Positions 7,274 to 14,101 of a stretch of 19,704 nucleotides of DNA are shown here, piece by piece. The DNA comes from JBFWWW01 sp050245975 (GTDB lineage: Bacteria; Pseudomonadota; Alphaproteobacteria; Rhizobiales; Hyphomicrobiaceae), in assembly GCA_050245975.1 (NCBI GenBank), contig JBFWWW010000057.1, forward strand, positions 1-19,704, given 5' to 3'. Numbering within the stretch: the first letter of the stretch is position 1; each line of letters begins with the position of its first letter. Position numbers and translations under genes: made by a program. The notes under the pieces were generated by a model that did not search any database, was not told where the DNA came from, and saw nothing but the letters and a program-made list of their open reading frames with translations.

Positions 7274-8302
7274 ATGACCTCGGCCATGCTGCCCCAGACA
7301 CGCCTCGGAGCGCTCGGCATCGCTGCACTGTTCGCGGCGCTTGCCGCCGTCCCGCTGCTGGTGCCGCCTTATTATGTCGAGCTGGCTACGATGGCCACCA
7401 CCGGCGCGATGCTGGCGCTCAGCCTGCAGCTGCTGGTGGGCGTGACGGGTCTCGTCAGCCTCGGGCACGGCGCATTCTACGGGCTCGCCGCCTACACCGT
7501 CTATCTCATCACACCCGCCGATGCAGGTCTTCCCATCTGGATGACACTGCCGGCCGCCATGCTGGCGGCCGGCCTCGCCGCGCTGGTTGTCGGCAGCCTG
7601 TCGCTGCGCACGCGCGGCTTCTTCTTCCTGATGGTGACGCTCGCCTTCGGACAGATGATCTTCTTCCTCTTCCACGACACGAAGCTGGGCGGTGGCACGG
7701 ACGGAGCGTATCTCGGCGGACGGCCGCTGCTGTCGCTGTTCGGGCATGAGCTGACATTCGGGCGCCGGCAACGGCCGATCGCGCTCTACTACATCAGCCT
7801 GATCCAGCTCATCGCCATGTATGCCGGGCTGGCGTTCCTGTTGCGCACGCTGTTCGGCCGCGTGCTCGAAGGCATTCGCGTCAACGAGCACCGCATGCGG
7901 GCGCTCGGGTTCGACACCTACCGCTACAAGCTCTCGGCTTTTGCGATTGCCGGCATGCTGGCCGGTGTCGCCGGGCACATGTGGGCGATGCAGCGCGGCT
8001 TCGTCAATCCCGAGCTCGTGGGGTGGCACCGGTCGGCGGAGGCGCTGCTGATGATCCTGCTCGGCGGGCTCGGCACGCTGCACGGGCCCATCCTCGGCGC
8101 GCTCCTCTATGCCGGCATCGGCGAGGCCTCGCAGATCCTGACGGAGCGCAAACTGCTGATCGAGGGCCTCGTCATTCTGGCCGCCGTGCTGTTCCTGCCG
8201 CGCGGCTTGAGCGGCATTGCGCCGGGGAAATGGCTGCGCGGCGATGGCGGCAAGACACGCTCGCCGACATCCGAACCGGAACGGACACCGGCTCATGGCT
8301 GA
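7274..8302 (+). CDS. livM: ABC transporter permease, LivM type
   Basis: This is the second membrane subunit of the Liv-type importer, 342 residues. It contains the LivM signature LQLLVGVTGLVSLGHGAFYGLAAY in its first third. The ATPase-coupling loop VNEHRMRALGFDTYRYKLSAFAIAGMLAGVAG lies near residues 197-230, and a C-terminal GGLGTLHGPILGALLY follows, the usual order for the family. Several long hydrophobic segments are present throughout. The start ATG is 4 bases after the livH stop and is preceded by AGAGGA. The 3' end overlaps livG by 8 bases, indicating translational coupling. The hydrophilic tail after PRGLSGIAPGKWL is short and unremarkable. Confidence 0.93.
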   Translation: MTSAMLPQTRLGALGIAALFAALAAVPLLVPPYYVELATMATTGAMLALSLQLLVGVTGLVSLGHGAFYGLAAYTVYLITPADAGLPIWMTLPAAMLAAGLAALVVGSLSLRTRGFFFLMVTLAFGQMIFFLFHDTKLGGGTDGAYLGGRPLLSLFGHELTFGRRQRPIALYYISLIQLIAMYAGLAFLLRTLFGRVLEGIRVNEHRMRALGFDTYRYKLSAFAIAGMLAGVAGHMWAMQRGFVNPELVGWHRSAEALLMILLGGLGTLHGPILGALLYAGIGEASQILTERKLLIEGLVILAAVLFLPRGLSGIAPGKWLRGDGGKTRSPTSEPERTPAHG

Positions 8303-9053
8303 CGCGCCGCATCCGGCCACGCTCGAAACAGAACGCCTGAGCCGCAGCTTCGGCGGTCTGCAAGCGGTGCGCAATGTGTCGATCCGCGTCGCCAGGGGCG
8401 CGCTGCATGCCGTCATCGGACCGAACGGCGCCGGCAAATCGACTCTCGTCAATCTGCTGGCGGGCGAGATTGCGCCAACGTCGGGGCGCATCAAGCTCGA
8501 CGGCGCCGACGTCACCGGCCAGCCGGTGTGGCGCATGGCCCATCGCGGCGTGGGACGATCGTTCCAGCGCACCAACATCTTTCCCGCGCTCAGCGTGCTG
8601 GAGAACGTGCGCCTCGCCGCGCAGGCGGTCGACCGCACACAGCCCAATCCGCTTGCCTCCGCCGCCGCTCCCGCGATCATCGAGCGCGCGCATGCCGCGC
8701 TTGCCCGCGTCGGCCTCGACGAACGAACGACCCGCGCTGCCGGCACCCTGTCTCATGGCGAGCAGCGCCAGCTCGAGATCGCCATGGCGCTCGCCGGCGC
8801 GCCGCGCGTGCTGCTCCTCGACGAGCCGCTCGCCGGCATGGGACCCGAGGAATCGGAGCGGATGACGCATCTGCTCAAAGGTCTCGCGCGCGACCACGCC
8901 ATCCTGCTGGTTGAGCACGACATGGATTTCGTCTTCCAGGTCGCCGACTGGATGACGGTGATGACCGAGGGCGCCGTGCTGGCCGAAGGGCTGCCGGCAG
9001 ACATCCGCGCCAGCAAGGCGGTGCAGGACGCCTACCTGGGGGAGCACGCGTGA
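8295..9053 (+). CDS. livG: ABC transporter ATP-binding protein, LivG type
   Basis: This is one of the two cytoplasmic ATPases of the importer, 252 residues. All nucleotide-binding elements are present: Walker A GPNGAGKST (42-50), Q-loop Gln91 in RSFQRTNIFP, signature LSHGEQ (152-157), Walker B VLLLDEP (172-178) and switch His208 in LLVEHDM. The RTNIFPALSVLENVRLAA segment and the GPEESERM stretch after Walker B are typical of LivG. The start is taken at the ATG at 8295, which overlaps the end of livM by 8 bases. A more upstream in-frame ATG would add a tail that simply overlaps livM. The Shine-Dalgarno match is weak, so translation probably relies on coupling to livM. Confidence 0.93.
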   Translation: MADAPHPATLETERLSRSFGGLQAVRNVSIRVARGALHAVIGPNGAGKSTLVNLLAGEIAPTSGRIKLDGADVTGQPVWRMAHRGVGRSFQRTNIFPALSVLENVRLAAQAVDRTQPNPLASAAAPAIIERAHAALARVGLDERTTRAAGTLSHGEQRQLEIAMALAGAPRVLLLDEPLAGMGPEESERMTHLLKGLARDHAILLVEHDMDFVFQVADWMTVMTEGAVLAEGLPADIRASKAVQDAYLGEHA

Positions 9054-9784
9054 GCGCCGAACCGGCTCCGGCCGTTCCCATTCTCGAAGGCCGCAATCTG
9101 CACACCTACTACGGCGACAGCCACATCCTGCGCGGGCTGTCGCTGGCCATCCGGCCCGGCGAAACCGTCGGTCTGATGGGCCGCAACGGGATGGGCAAGA
9201 CGACTCTCATCCGCACGCTGATGGGGCTGGTGCCGCCGCGCAGAGGAACACTGCATCTGGACGGTGTCGACGTAACGCGCCAGCGCACATTCGTGATTGC
9301 GCGGCGCGGCATCGCCTATGTGCCGGAGGGCCGCGGCATCTTCGCCAGCCTTTCGGTCGCCGAGAACCTGGCCATCGCGGCGCGCGGCAACGGACGGACG
9401 CAAACCGGCGCCTGGACCATCGAGCGCGTGCTCGACCTGTTTCCCCGGCTCGCCGAGCGCAGCCGCAACCGCGGCAATGCGCTGTCTGGCGGCGAGCAGC
9501 AGATGCTGGCCATCGCACGCGCCTTGCTTCTCAACCCGCGCCTCGTCATCCTCGACGAGGCGACGGAAGGTCTGGCACCGCTGGTACGCGACGAGATCTG
9601 GCGCACCATCGGCCTCATCCGCGCCGCGGGCATCGCCTCGTTGATCGTCGACAAGGCCGTCTCGGCCGTCGCCGGCATCGCCGACCGCGTCGTCGTCGTC
9701 GTCAAGGGAGAGGGCGTGTTCGACGGGCCGCCGGCGACGCTGCTGGCGGACCGCGACCTCATGCACCGCCATCTCGGCGTCTGA
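9050..9784 (+). CDS. livF: ABC transporter ATP-binding protein, LivF type
   Basis: This second cytoplasmic ATPase of the importer has 244 residues and a GTG start that overlaps the livG stop by four bases (GTGA). GGGGGAG stands just upstream. It has Walker A GRNGMGKTT (44-52), the LivF-typical VPEGRGIF (91-98) at the Q-loop position, signature LSGGEQQ (145-151) and Walker B LVILDEATEGL (165-175). The switch segment, usually LLVEQN in LivF, reads LIVDKAVSAV here (about 198-207), so the H-loop position is neither His nor Gln. I recall similar DK-containing segments in some LivF proteins of aromatic-acid transporters, so this is more likely a subfamily trait than damage. It is the last gene of the five-gene transporter. 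Confidence 0.92.
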   Translation: MSAEPAPAVPILEGRNLHTYYGDSHILRGLSLAIRPGETVGLMGRNGMGKTTLIRTLMGLVPPRRGTLHLDGVDVTRQRTFVIARRGIAYVPEGRGIFASLSVAENLAIAARGNGRTQTGAWTIERVLDLFPRLAERSRNRGNALSGGEQQMLAIARALLLNPRLVILDEATEGLAPLVRDEIWRTIGLIRAAGIASLIVDKAVSAVAGIADRVVVVVKGEGVFDGPPATLLADRDLMHRHLGV

Positions 9785-9804
9785 CCCGGTGCTATAGTCG
9801 CGCC
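9785..9804 (+). promoter_or_regulatory. Leaderless-type promoter (-10 TATAGT) for the hydrolase gene
   Basis: The 20 bases between livF and the hydrolase ATG contain TATAGT at 9793-9798, followed by only six bases (CGCGCC) before the start codon. No Shine-Dalgarno sequence is present. A -10 box at this distance would place the transcription start on or next to the ATG, the pattern of leaderless genes. The -35 region, inside livF, is not recognisable. Confidence 0.5.
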
Positions 9805-10563
9805 ATGACATTCGCCACGCTCGACGGACGACGCATCGAGTATCGCCTGATCCCCGGCGCTGCCGCGCCGAAGCCGACGATCGTGCTGCTGCACGAGGGT
9901 CTGGGTTGCATCGCCCTGTGGCGGGAGTTTCCGGAGCGACTGGCACGACGCACCGGCCTACGCACGCTCGTCTATTCCCGCTTCGGCTACGGCCAGTCCG
10001 ACGGCCTGCAGGGTCCACGCACCGTCGATTTCATGCACGAGGAGGCCCGCGACGTGCTGCCGGCACTGCTCGCCACGCTCGGCATTGAGCGTCCGTTGCT
10101 CGTCGGGCATTCCGACGGCGGCTCCATCGCACTGATATACGCCGGCGATCATCCCGTGGCGGGGCTGGCCCTCATGGCGCCGCACGCCTTCGTCGAGGAC
10201 GTCACGGTGCGCAGCATCGCTCACGTGCGCGAAACGTTCGAAACCTCGGGCTTGCGCGGCCGCCTCGCCAAATATCACGCACACGTCGAGGATGCCTTTT
10301 TCGGCTGGGCCGACATCTGGCTCGACCCGGCATTCCGCGACTGGTCGATCGAGGCAGCGTGCCGGCAGATCGCGGCGCCGATGCTTCTCATCCAGGGACG
10401 CGACGACGAGTACGGTACGCTCGCGCAGGTCGAACGCATCAAGATGCAGGCGCAGGGACCGGCCGAGATCCTGGTGCTCGAAAATTGCGGCCACAGCCCC
10501 CACAGGGATCGGGAGGCCGCCGTGCTCGACGCGGTCGCCGGGTTCGCCGCCGGTCTTGCCTAA
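9805..10563 (+). CDS. Alpha/beta hydrolase, possible thioesterase or lactonase of the box region
   Basis: This is a 252-residue cytoplasmic alpha/beta-fold hydrolase without a signal peptide. The nucleophile elbow GHSDGG puts the catalytic Ser at 103. The acid is probably Asp200 in IQGRDDEYGT, and the base is His230 in LENCGHSPH. HEGLGCIALW (30-39) supplies the oxyanion-hole region, and SRFGYGQSDG (58-67) is a common motif in this family. Substrate cannot be read from the sequence. Hydrolases of this sort accompany aromatic-acid CoA pathways, so relief of CoA trapping or hydrolysis of an aromatic ester or lactone are reasonable guesses. It sits 20 bases after livF on the same strand but has its own leaderless-type promoter signal. 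It converges with the next gene, 10 bases away. Confidence 0.85.
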   Translation: MTFATLDGRRIEYRLIPGAAAPKPTIVLLHEGLGCIALWREFPERLARRTGLRTLVYSRFGYGQSDGLQGPRTVDFMHEEARDVLPALLATLGIERPLLVGHSDGGSIALIYAGDHPVAGLALMAPHAFVEDVTVRSIAHVRETFETSGLRGRLAKYHAHVEDAFFGWADIWLDPAFRDWSIEAACRQIAAPMLLIQGRDDEYGTLAQVERIKMQAQGPAEILVLENCGHSPHRDREAAVLDAVAGFAAGLA

Positions 10564-10567
10564 TAGA

Positions 10568-10587
10568 ACCGGCCTAGTAGAGCCGGT
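10568..10587. terminator. Short inverted repeat between convergent genes
   Basis: ACCGGC (10568-10573) and GCCGGT (10582-10587) form a 6-bp stem with an 8-base loop, exactly where two convergent genes end. No T-run follows on either strand. It may act as a modest bidirectional stop signal, but the stem is short. Confidence 0.25.
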
Positions 10588-11185
10588 CGCGATAGGCCGC
10601 CGCCAGGTTCTCTTCCGCCGCCGCTGCATTTACGCCCTCGATCTGGTCGGCGAGCGCCTCGGCGAAGGTGGCCATGCCGTCGATGGACGGCCAGCGCTCC
10701 GGCAACCACAGCCCGGACCGCACGACCGATTTTCCACATTGGAAATAGACGCTGGTCGCCGTGACCTCGACCACGGCACGCGCCGGCTTGCCGCGGACGG
10801 AAAGACGCCCGCAAAGCTCAGGGTCCGTACGGATACGGGCCGTGCCGTTCACCCGCAGCGTCTCGAGCCGACGCGGCACGAGGAAAATCAGCGCGATCTT
10901 CGGGTTCGCCACGAGGTTCTGGAAGCTGTCGAGGCGATTGTTGCCCGGTCGATCTGGCAGCAACAGCCTGTGCTCGTCCGGCACCTCGACGAAACCTGGC
11001 GCGTCCCCCCGTGGCGAGGCATCCGGCCAGCCGTCGGCATCCGACGTCGCGACAACCACGAAGGGCGAGCGCGCGATGAACTCCCGGGCGTGGCGGTCGA
11101 CAAAGCTCAGCTCCTTGCGCACCGCCAGATCGTTGGGCTGAGGGTAAACGGCGCGCAGCGCCTCCGTGCTGGTGATTTCCGTCAT
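10574..11185 (-). CDS. Pyridoxamine-5'-phosphate-oxidase-like FMN-binding protein
   Basis: This 203-residue protein has the split-barrel flavin-binding fold. The N-terminal part has FIARSPFVVVATSDADGWPDASPRGDAPGF, in which the 'S/T-x-x-x-x-G-x-P-x-x-S-P-R-G' pattern marks PPOX-type FMN proteins. PDRPGNNRLDSFQNLVANPKIALIFLVP (about 77-104) and the later ETLRVNGTARI are also characteristic. The layout matches the roughly 200-residue subfamily known from DR_2398 and MSMEG_1061, whose substrates are not established. The start is the ATG at 11185 (reading leftward), behind GAGAGGAGAG. The gene stands alone on the minus strand, convergent with the hydrolase and divergent from ugpB, so it is probably its own transcription unit. 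It has no obvious tie to either flanking pathway. Confidence 0.88.
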   Translation of the reverse strand: MTEITSTEALRAVYPQPNDLAVRKELSFVDRHAREFIARSPFVVVATSDADGWPDASPRGDAPGFVEVPDEHRLLLPDRPGNNRLDSFQNLVANPKIALIFLVPRRLETLRVNGTARIRTDPELCGRLSVRGKPARAVVEVTATSVYFQCGKSVVRSGLWLPERWPSIDGMATFAEALADQIEGVNAAAAEENLAAAYRDRLY

Positions 11186-11329
11186 GGCTCTCCTCTCGGC
11201 CGGCCCCGGTCGCAGTCGGCACCTCCGGGCAGACTATCACGCCAAATGACTTTGCCTCCATGCGCGCGGATGGGCTAGGGTCGGGACCAAGCGGTAGCCT
11301 GGTCTCCGGCCGAAAGCCGGAGATCATGC
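11186..11329. other. Divergent intergenic region with a stable hairpin
   Basis: This stretch between the minus-strand PPOX gene and the ugpB regulatory site has no convincing gene. It contains an inverted repeat whose core is TCTCCGGC (11303-11310) and GCCGGAGA (11316-11323) around the loop CGAAA. Pairs at 11300-11302 with 11324-11326, including one G-T, extend the stem to 11 pairs. It lies directly upstream of the Pho-box candidate. ACTATC at 11233-11238 reads GATAGT on the minus strand and might be a -10 box for the PPOX gene; I see no clear -35. Confidence 0.4.
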
Positions 11330-11371
11330 CTGTCAGGCGGTGTCATACGGCTGTTGCCGGGGCGGCCTAAT
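11330..11371 (+). promoter_or_regulatory. Candidate Pho box and promoter of the ugp operon
   Basis: GTGTCATACGGCTGTTGC (11340-11357) has the 7-4-7 direct-repeat layout of PhoB sites (consensus CTGTCAT, four bases, CTGTCAT/C). The match is 6 of 7 in the first half and 5 of 7 in the second. An extra half-site, CTGTCAG, stands 10 bases upstream at 11330-11336. CCTAAT or TAATGG (11366-11373) lies 8-10 bases after the box, the distance at which a -10 stands in PhoB-activated promoters. The downstream genes encode glycerol-3-phosphate uptake, a classical Pho regulon function, which strengthens the call. Confidence 0.6.
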
Positions 11372-11410
11372 GGCGCGAGCTGCCGAATAATTCATGCACG
11401 GAGGATACGC

Positions 11411-12733
11411 ATGCTCAAAACCCTCAGGATCGGTCTGTTTGCGGCATCGGCGGTCATGCTCACCGCATCCGGCGCGTCTGCTCAGATCGAGATCCAGTGG
11501 TGGCACGCCATGACGGGTGCCAACAACGATGTCGTCGTCAAGTTGGCCAACGACTTCAATGCCAGTCAGAAGGAATACAAGGTCGTCCCGACCTACAAAG
11601 GCGGCTATCCCGATACGCTGAATGCGGGCATCGCGGCCTTCCGTGCGGGGCAGGCACCCCACATCCTGCAGGTTTTCGAGGTCGGCACCGCGACCATGAT
11701 GTCGGCCACCGGCGCCGTCAAGCCGGTGTACGTGATGATGAAGGAGGCCGGCGAGAAGTTCGATCCGAACGCCTACCTGCCCACCATCACGGGCTACTAT
11801 TCGACGACGAAGGGCGAAATGCTGTCGTTCCCCTTCAATTCGTCCAGCACCGTCATGTGGATCAACAAGGATGCCTTCAAGCAGGCAGGCCTTGATCCGG
11901 AAAAGCCGCCGAAGACCTGGCCGGAAGTGTTCGAGTACGCCAAGAAGCTCAAGGCGGCCGGGCATCCCAACTGCGGCTTCAGCAACGCTTGGGTGACCTG
12001 GGTCAACCTCGAGCAGTTCTCGGCCTGGCACAACATTGCGATTGGCACCAAGGCCAACGGAATGGACGGCTTCGACACCGAGCTCAAGTTCAACAACCCG
12101 CTCGTGATCAGGCACCTTGAGAAACTGATCGAGTTGCAGAAGGACAAGACGTACGACTATTCGGGCCGCACCAACACCGGCGAAGGCCGCTTCACCTCCG
12201 GCGAGTGCGCGATCTTCCTGACCTCGTCGGGCTTTTTCGGCAACGTGAAGGCCAATGCGAAGTTCGCCTGGGCCAATGCGCCCATGCCCTACTATCCCGA
12301 CGTACAGGGTGCGCCGCAGAACTCCATCATCGGCGGCGCGTCGCTGTGGGTCATGGGGGGCAAGAAGCCGGAAGAGTACAAGGGCGTCGCCAAATTCTTC
12401 GCCTTCCTGTCCGACACCGACCGGCAGATCGAGCTGCACCAGAAGTCCGGCTATCTGCCCATCACCAAGGCGGCCTACCAGAAGGTCAAGGCCTCCGGCT
12501 ACTACAAGGACTTCCCCTATCTCGAGACGCCGCTGCTCGAGCTGACCAACAAGGAGCCGACCGAGAACTCGCGCGGTCTGCGCTTCGGCAACATGGTCCA
12601 GCTCCGCGACGTGTGGGCCGAGGAGATCGAGGCCGCGCTGGCGGGCAAGAAGACCGCCAAGCAGGCCCTCGACGAGGCCGTGGCGCGCGGTAACGCGATG
12701 CTGCGCCAGTTCGAGAAGACGGTCTCGCGCTGA
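11411..12733 (+). CDS. ugpB: UgpB, sn-glycerol-3-phosphate ABC transporter binding protein
   Basis: This is the periplasmic binding protein for sn-glycerol-3-phosphate (and probably glycerophosphodiesters), 440 residues; E. coli UgpB has 438. A Sec signal (1-24, ending ASA-QI) precedes the mature part. Long blocks match E. coli UgpB as I remember it: VPTYKGGYPDTLNAGIAAFR (59-78), ILQVFEVGTATMM, PQNSIIGGASLWVM (302-315), GYLPITKAAY (347-356) and GLRFGNM (389-395). The G3P-contacting residues I recall (Tyr65, Glu89, Ser144, Ser270, Gly307, Tyr346, Arg397) have counterparts Tyr66, Glu90, Ser145, Ser272, Gly309, Tyr348 and Arg391. The start is the ATG behind GGAGGA (11400-11405). A Pho-box candidate lies upstream and a strong hairpin immediately downstream. 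Confidence 0.95.
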   Translation: MLKTLRIGLFAASAVMLTASGASAQIEIQWWHAMTGANNDVVVKLANDFNASQKEYKVVPTYKGGYPDTLNAGIAAFRAGQAPHILQVFEVGTATMMSATGAVKPVYVMMKEAGEKFDPNAYLPTITGYYSTTKGEMLSFPFNSSSTVMWINKDAFKQAGLDPEKPPKTWPEVFEYAKKLKAAGHPNCGFSNAWVTWVNLEQFSAWHNIAIGTKANGMDGFDTELKFNNPLVIRHLEKLIELQKDKTYDYSGRTNTGEGRFTSGECAIFLTSSGFFGNVKANAKFAWANAPMPYYPDVQGAPQNSIIGGASLWVMGGKKPEEYKGVAKFFAFLSDTDRQIELHQKSGYLPITKAAYQKVKASGYYKDFPYLETPLLELTNKEPTENSRGLRFGNMVQLRDVWAEEIEAALAGKKTAKQALDEAVARGNAMLRQFEKTVSR

Positions 12734-12739
12734 TGCCGG

Positions 12740-12777
12740 ATATCGGGGGCCGTTCCGCTCGGACCGGCCCCTGATAT
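12740..12777 (+). promoter_or_regulatory. Strong hairpin directly behind ugpB
   Basis: ATATCGGGGGCCG (12740-12752) pairs with CGGCCCCTGATAT (12765-12777) over 13 positions with one G-T pair, around a 12-base loop. It begins seven bases after the ugpB stop. There is no T-run, so it is more likely an mRNA-stabilising or partial attenuation structure that keeps the binding protein in excess than a full terminator. It parallels the hairpin behind the first binding-protein gene at 6241-6299. Confidence 0.6.
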
Positions 12778-12814
12778 GTCCTGCTTGCAAGTCATCCCCG
12801 CCCGAGGTCGCGAC

Positions 12815-13216
12815 TTGATACGCATCGAGCGCATGGTTCCGATGCTCAGCGTCCGCGACCTCGCGAAGACGATAGCCTTTTACTGTGACGATCTCGGTTT
12901 CCGGTGCGTCAGGACCGCCGGCTCCCCCAAGCCTGTCTGGTGCCATGTCGCGCGCGACGGCGTCGCCCTGATGTTCAATCAGCCGCCCGAAGCCGAATTC
13001 AGTGAGAGCCACGAACGAGCCAGGGACTTCCAGGTCTTCTATTTCTATCCGAACGACGTCGCGGCGCTGCATGCGGACCTGACAGCCCGCCGCATTCCGA
13101 CATCGAGCCTGCGGATGACCGACTACGGAATGCAGGAATTCGAGCTTCGCGATCCCGACGGGTATTGGCTGTGGTTCGGGCAATCTATGGACGGGCCGGC
13201 GAGGGCCAGGGAATAG
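12815..13216 (+). CDS. VOC (glyoxalase/bleomycin-resistance fold) protein inside the ugp operon
   Basis: This is a small VOC-superfamily protein, 133 residues from the chosen start. It has the paired beta-alpha-beta-beta-beta layout: VPMLSVRDLAKTIAFYCDDLGFRCVR first, then the second module ending ELRDPDGYWLWFGQ, a typical VOC C-terminus. The positions that hold metal ligands in glyoxalase I (a His near the first strand and Glu/His in the later strands) appear to be non-ligand residues. A ligand-binding or metal-free role is therefore more likely than glyoxalase activity. The TTG at 12815 is preferred because GAGG stands 7 bases upstream. The ATG at 12776 lies inside the hairpin arm and has no site; the ATG at 12833 is a third option. 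It ends 3 bases before ugpA, so it is co-transcribed. Confidence 0.8.
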   Translation: MIRIERMVPMLSVRDLAKTIAFYCDDLGFRCVRTAGSPKPVWCHVARDGVALMFNQPPEAEFSESHERARDFQVFYFYPNDVAALHADLTARRIPTSSLRMTDYGMQEFELRDPDGYWLWFGQSMDGPARARE

Positions 13217-13219
13217 CCG

Positions 13220-14101
13220 ATGGAAAAGCGTGCCATCTTCGGCGGGAAACTGCTCCCACTGCTGCTTCTCACCCCGCAGCTCATCATTACCATCGTCTTC
13301 TTCTACTGGCCCGCAAGCCAGGCGGTCTGGCAGTCGTTCCTGCTGCAGGACGCCTTCGGATTGCGTACCGATTTCGTGTGGCTGCAGAACTACAAGGAGC
13401 TGCTGCAGCAGACCGACTACTACCGCGCGATGGGCACGACGCTGCTTTTTGCATCGTCCGTAACGGTGCTCTCACTGTCGATCGCCCTGCTGTTCGCGGT
13501 GCAGGCGGACAAGTCGATCAAAGGCGCCGGCGTCTATAAGACGCTGCTCATCTGGCCCTACGCCGTCGCGCCGGCGATTGCCGGCGTGCTGTGGCTGTTC
13601 ATGTTCCAGCCGTCTCTCGGGCTCGTTGCACGCGGACTGCGTAGCTGGGGTATCGACTGGAACCCGCTGCTCAACGGCAACCACGCGATGATCCTGGTCA
13701 TTCTGGCCTCGACCTGGAAGCAGATCAGCTACAATTTCCTGTTCTTCCTCGCTGGCCTGCAATCGATCCCGAAGTCGGTGATCGAGGCGGCGGCGATCGA
13801 TGGCGCAAAGCCGACACGCCGGTTCTGGACCATCATCTTCCCGCTGCTGTCGCCGACAGCGTTCTTTCTTCTCGTCGTCAACATCGTCTATGTGTTCTTC
13901 GATACGTTCGGCATCATCGACTCGATGACCGGCGGCGGACCGGCCAAGGCGACCGAAACGCTCGTCTACAAGGTCTACTTCGATGGCCGGCTCGGCGGCG
14001 ACCTCGGCAGCTCCGCCGCGCAATCCGTCATCCTCATGGCCATGGTGATCGCGCTCACGGCCGTGCAGTTCCGTTATATCGAGCGCAAGGTGACCTACTG
14101 A
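13220..14101 (+). CDS. ugpA: UgpA, sn-glycerol-3-phosphate ABC transporter permease
   Basis: This is the first inner-membrane permease of the Ugp importer, 293 residues; E. coli UgpA has 295. Six hydrophobic segments fit the MalF/UgpA type. The EAA loop that docks to the ATPase is clear: EAAAIDGAKPTRRFWTIIFP (189-208). The stretch DTFGIIDSMTGGGPAKATETLVYKVY near the C-terminus is highly characteristic of UgpA. The ATG lies 3 bases after the VOC gene's stop, with AGGGAA upstream. The stop shares one base with the ugpE start (TGATG), indicating coupled translation. Confidence 0.94.
   Translation: MEKRAIFGGKLLPLLLLTPQLIITIVFFYWPASQAVWQSFLLQDAFGLRTDFVWLQNYKELLQQTDYYRAMGTTLLFASSVTVLSLSIALLFAVQADKSIKGAGVYKTLLIWPYAVAPAIAGVLWLFMFQPSLGLVARGLRSWGIDWNPLLNGNHAMILVILASTWKQISYNFLFFLAGLQSIPKSVIEAAAIDGAKPTRRFWTIIFPLLSPTAFFLLVVNIVYVFFDTFGIIDSMTGGGPAKATETLVYKVYFDGRLGGDLGSSAAQSVILMAMVIALTAVQFRYIERKVTY

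Noticed and set aside
6318..7277. 319-codon + strand frame overlapping livH in another phase
   Set aside because: Arg/His-rich, no membrane segments; the livH frame has the permease signatures.
9686..9704. GTC/CGT triplet run resembling a microsatellite
   Set aside because: It encodes a Val-rich beta strand in LivF (similar runs occur in livH near 7087); a codon-bias effect rather than a repeat element.
10292..11278. 328-codon + strand frame across the hydrolase end and the PPOX gene
   Set aside because: It overlaps two better-supported genes on both strands and has no family features.
12776..12814. ATG start for the VOC gene at 12776
   Set aside because: It lies in the arm of the hairpin behind ugpB and has no ribosome binding site; the added residues are not part of the VOC fold.
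11333..13183. 616-codon minus-strand frame opposite ugpB and the VOC gene
   Set aside because: Antisense shadow; ugpB matches its family along the full length, and the frame crosses the Pho-box region.
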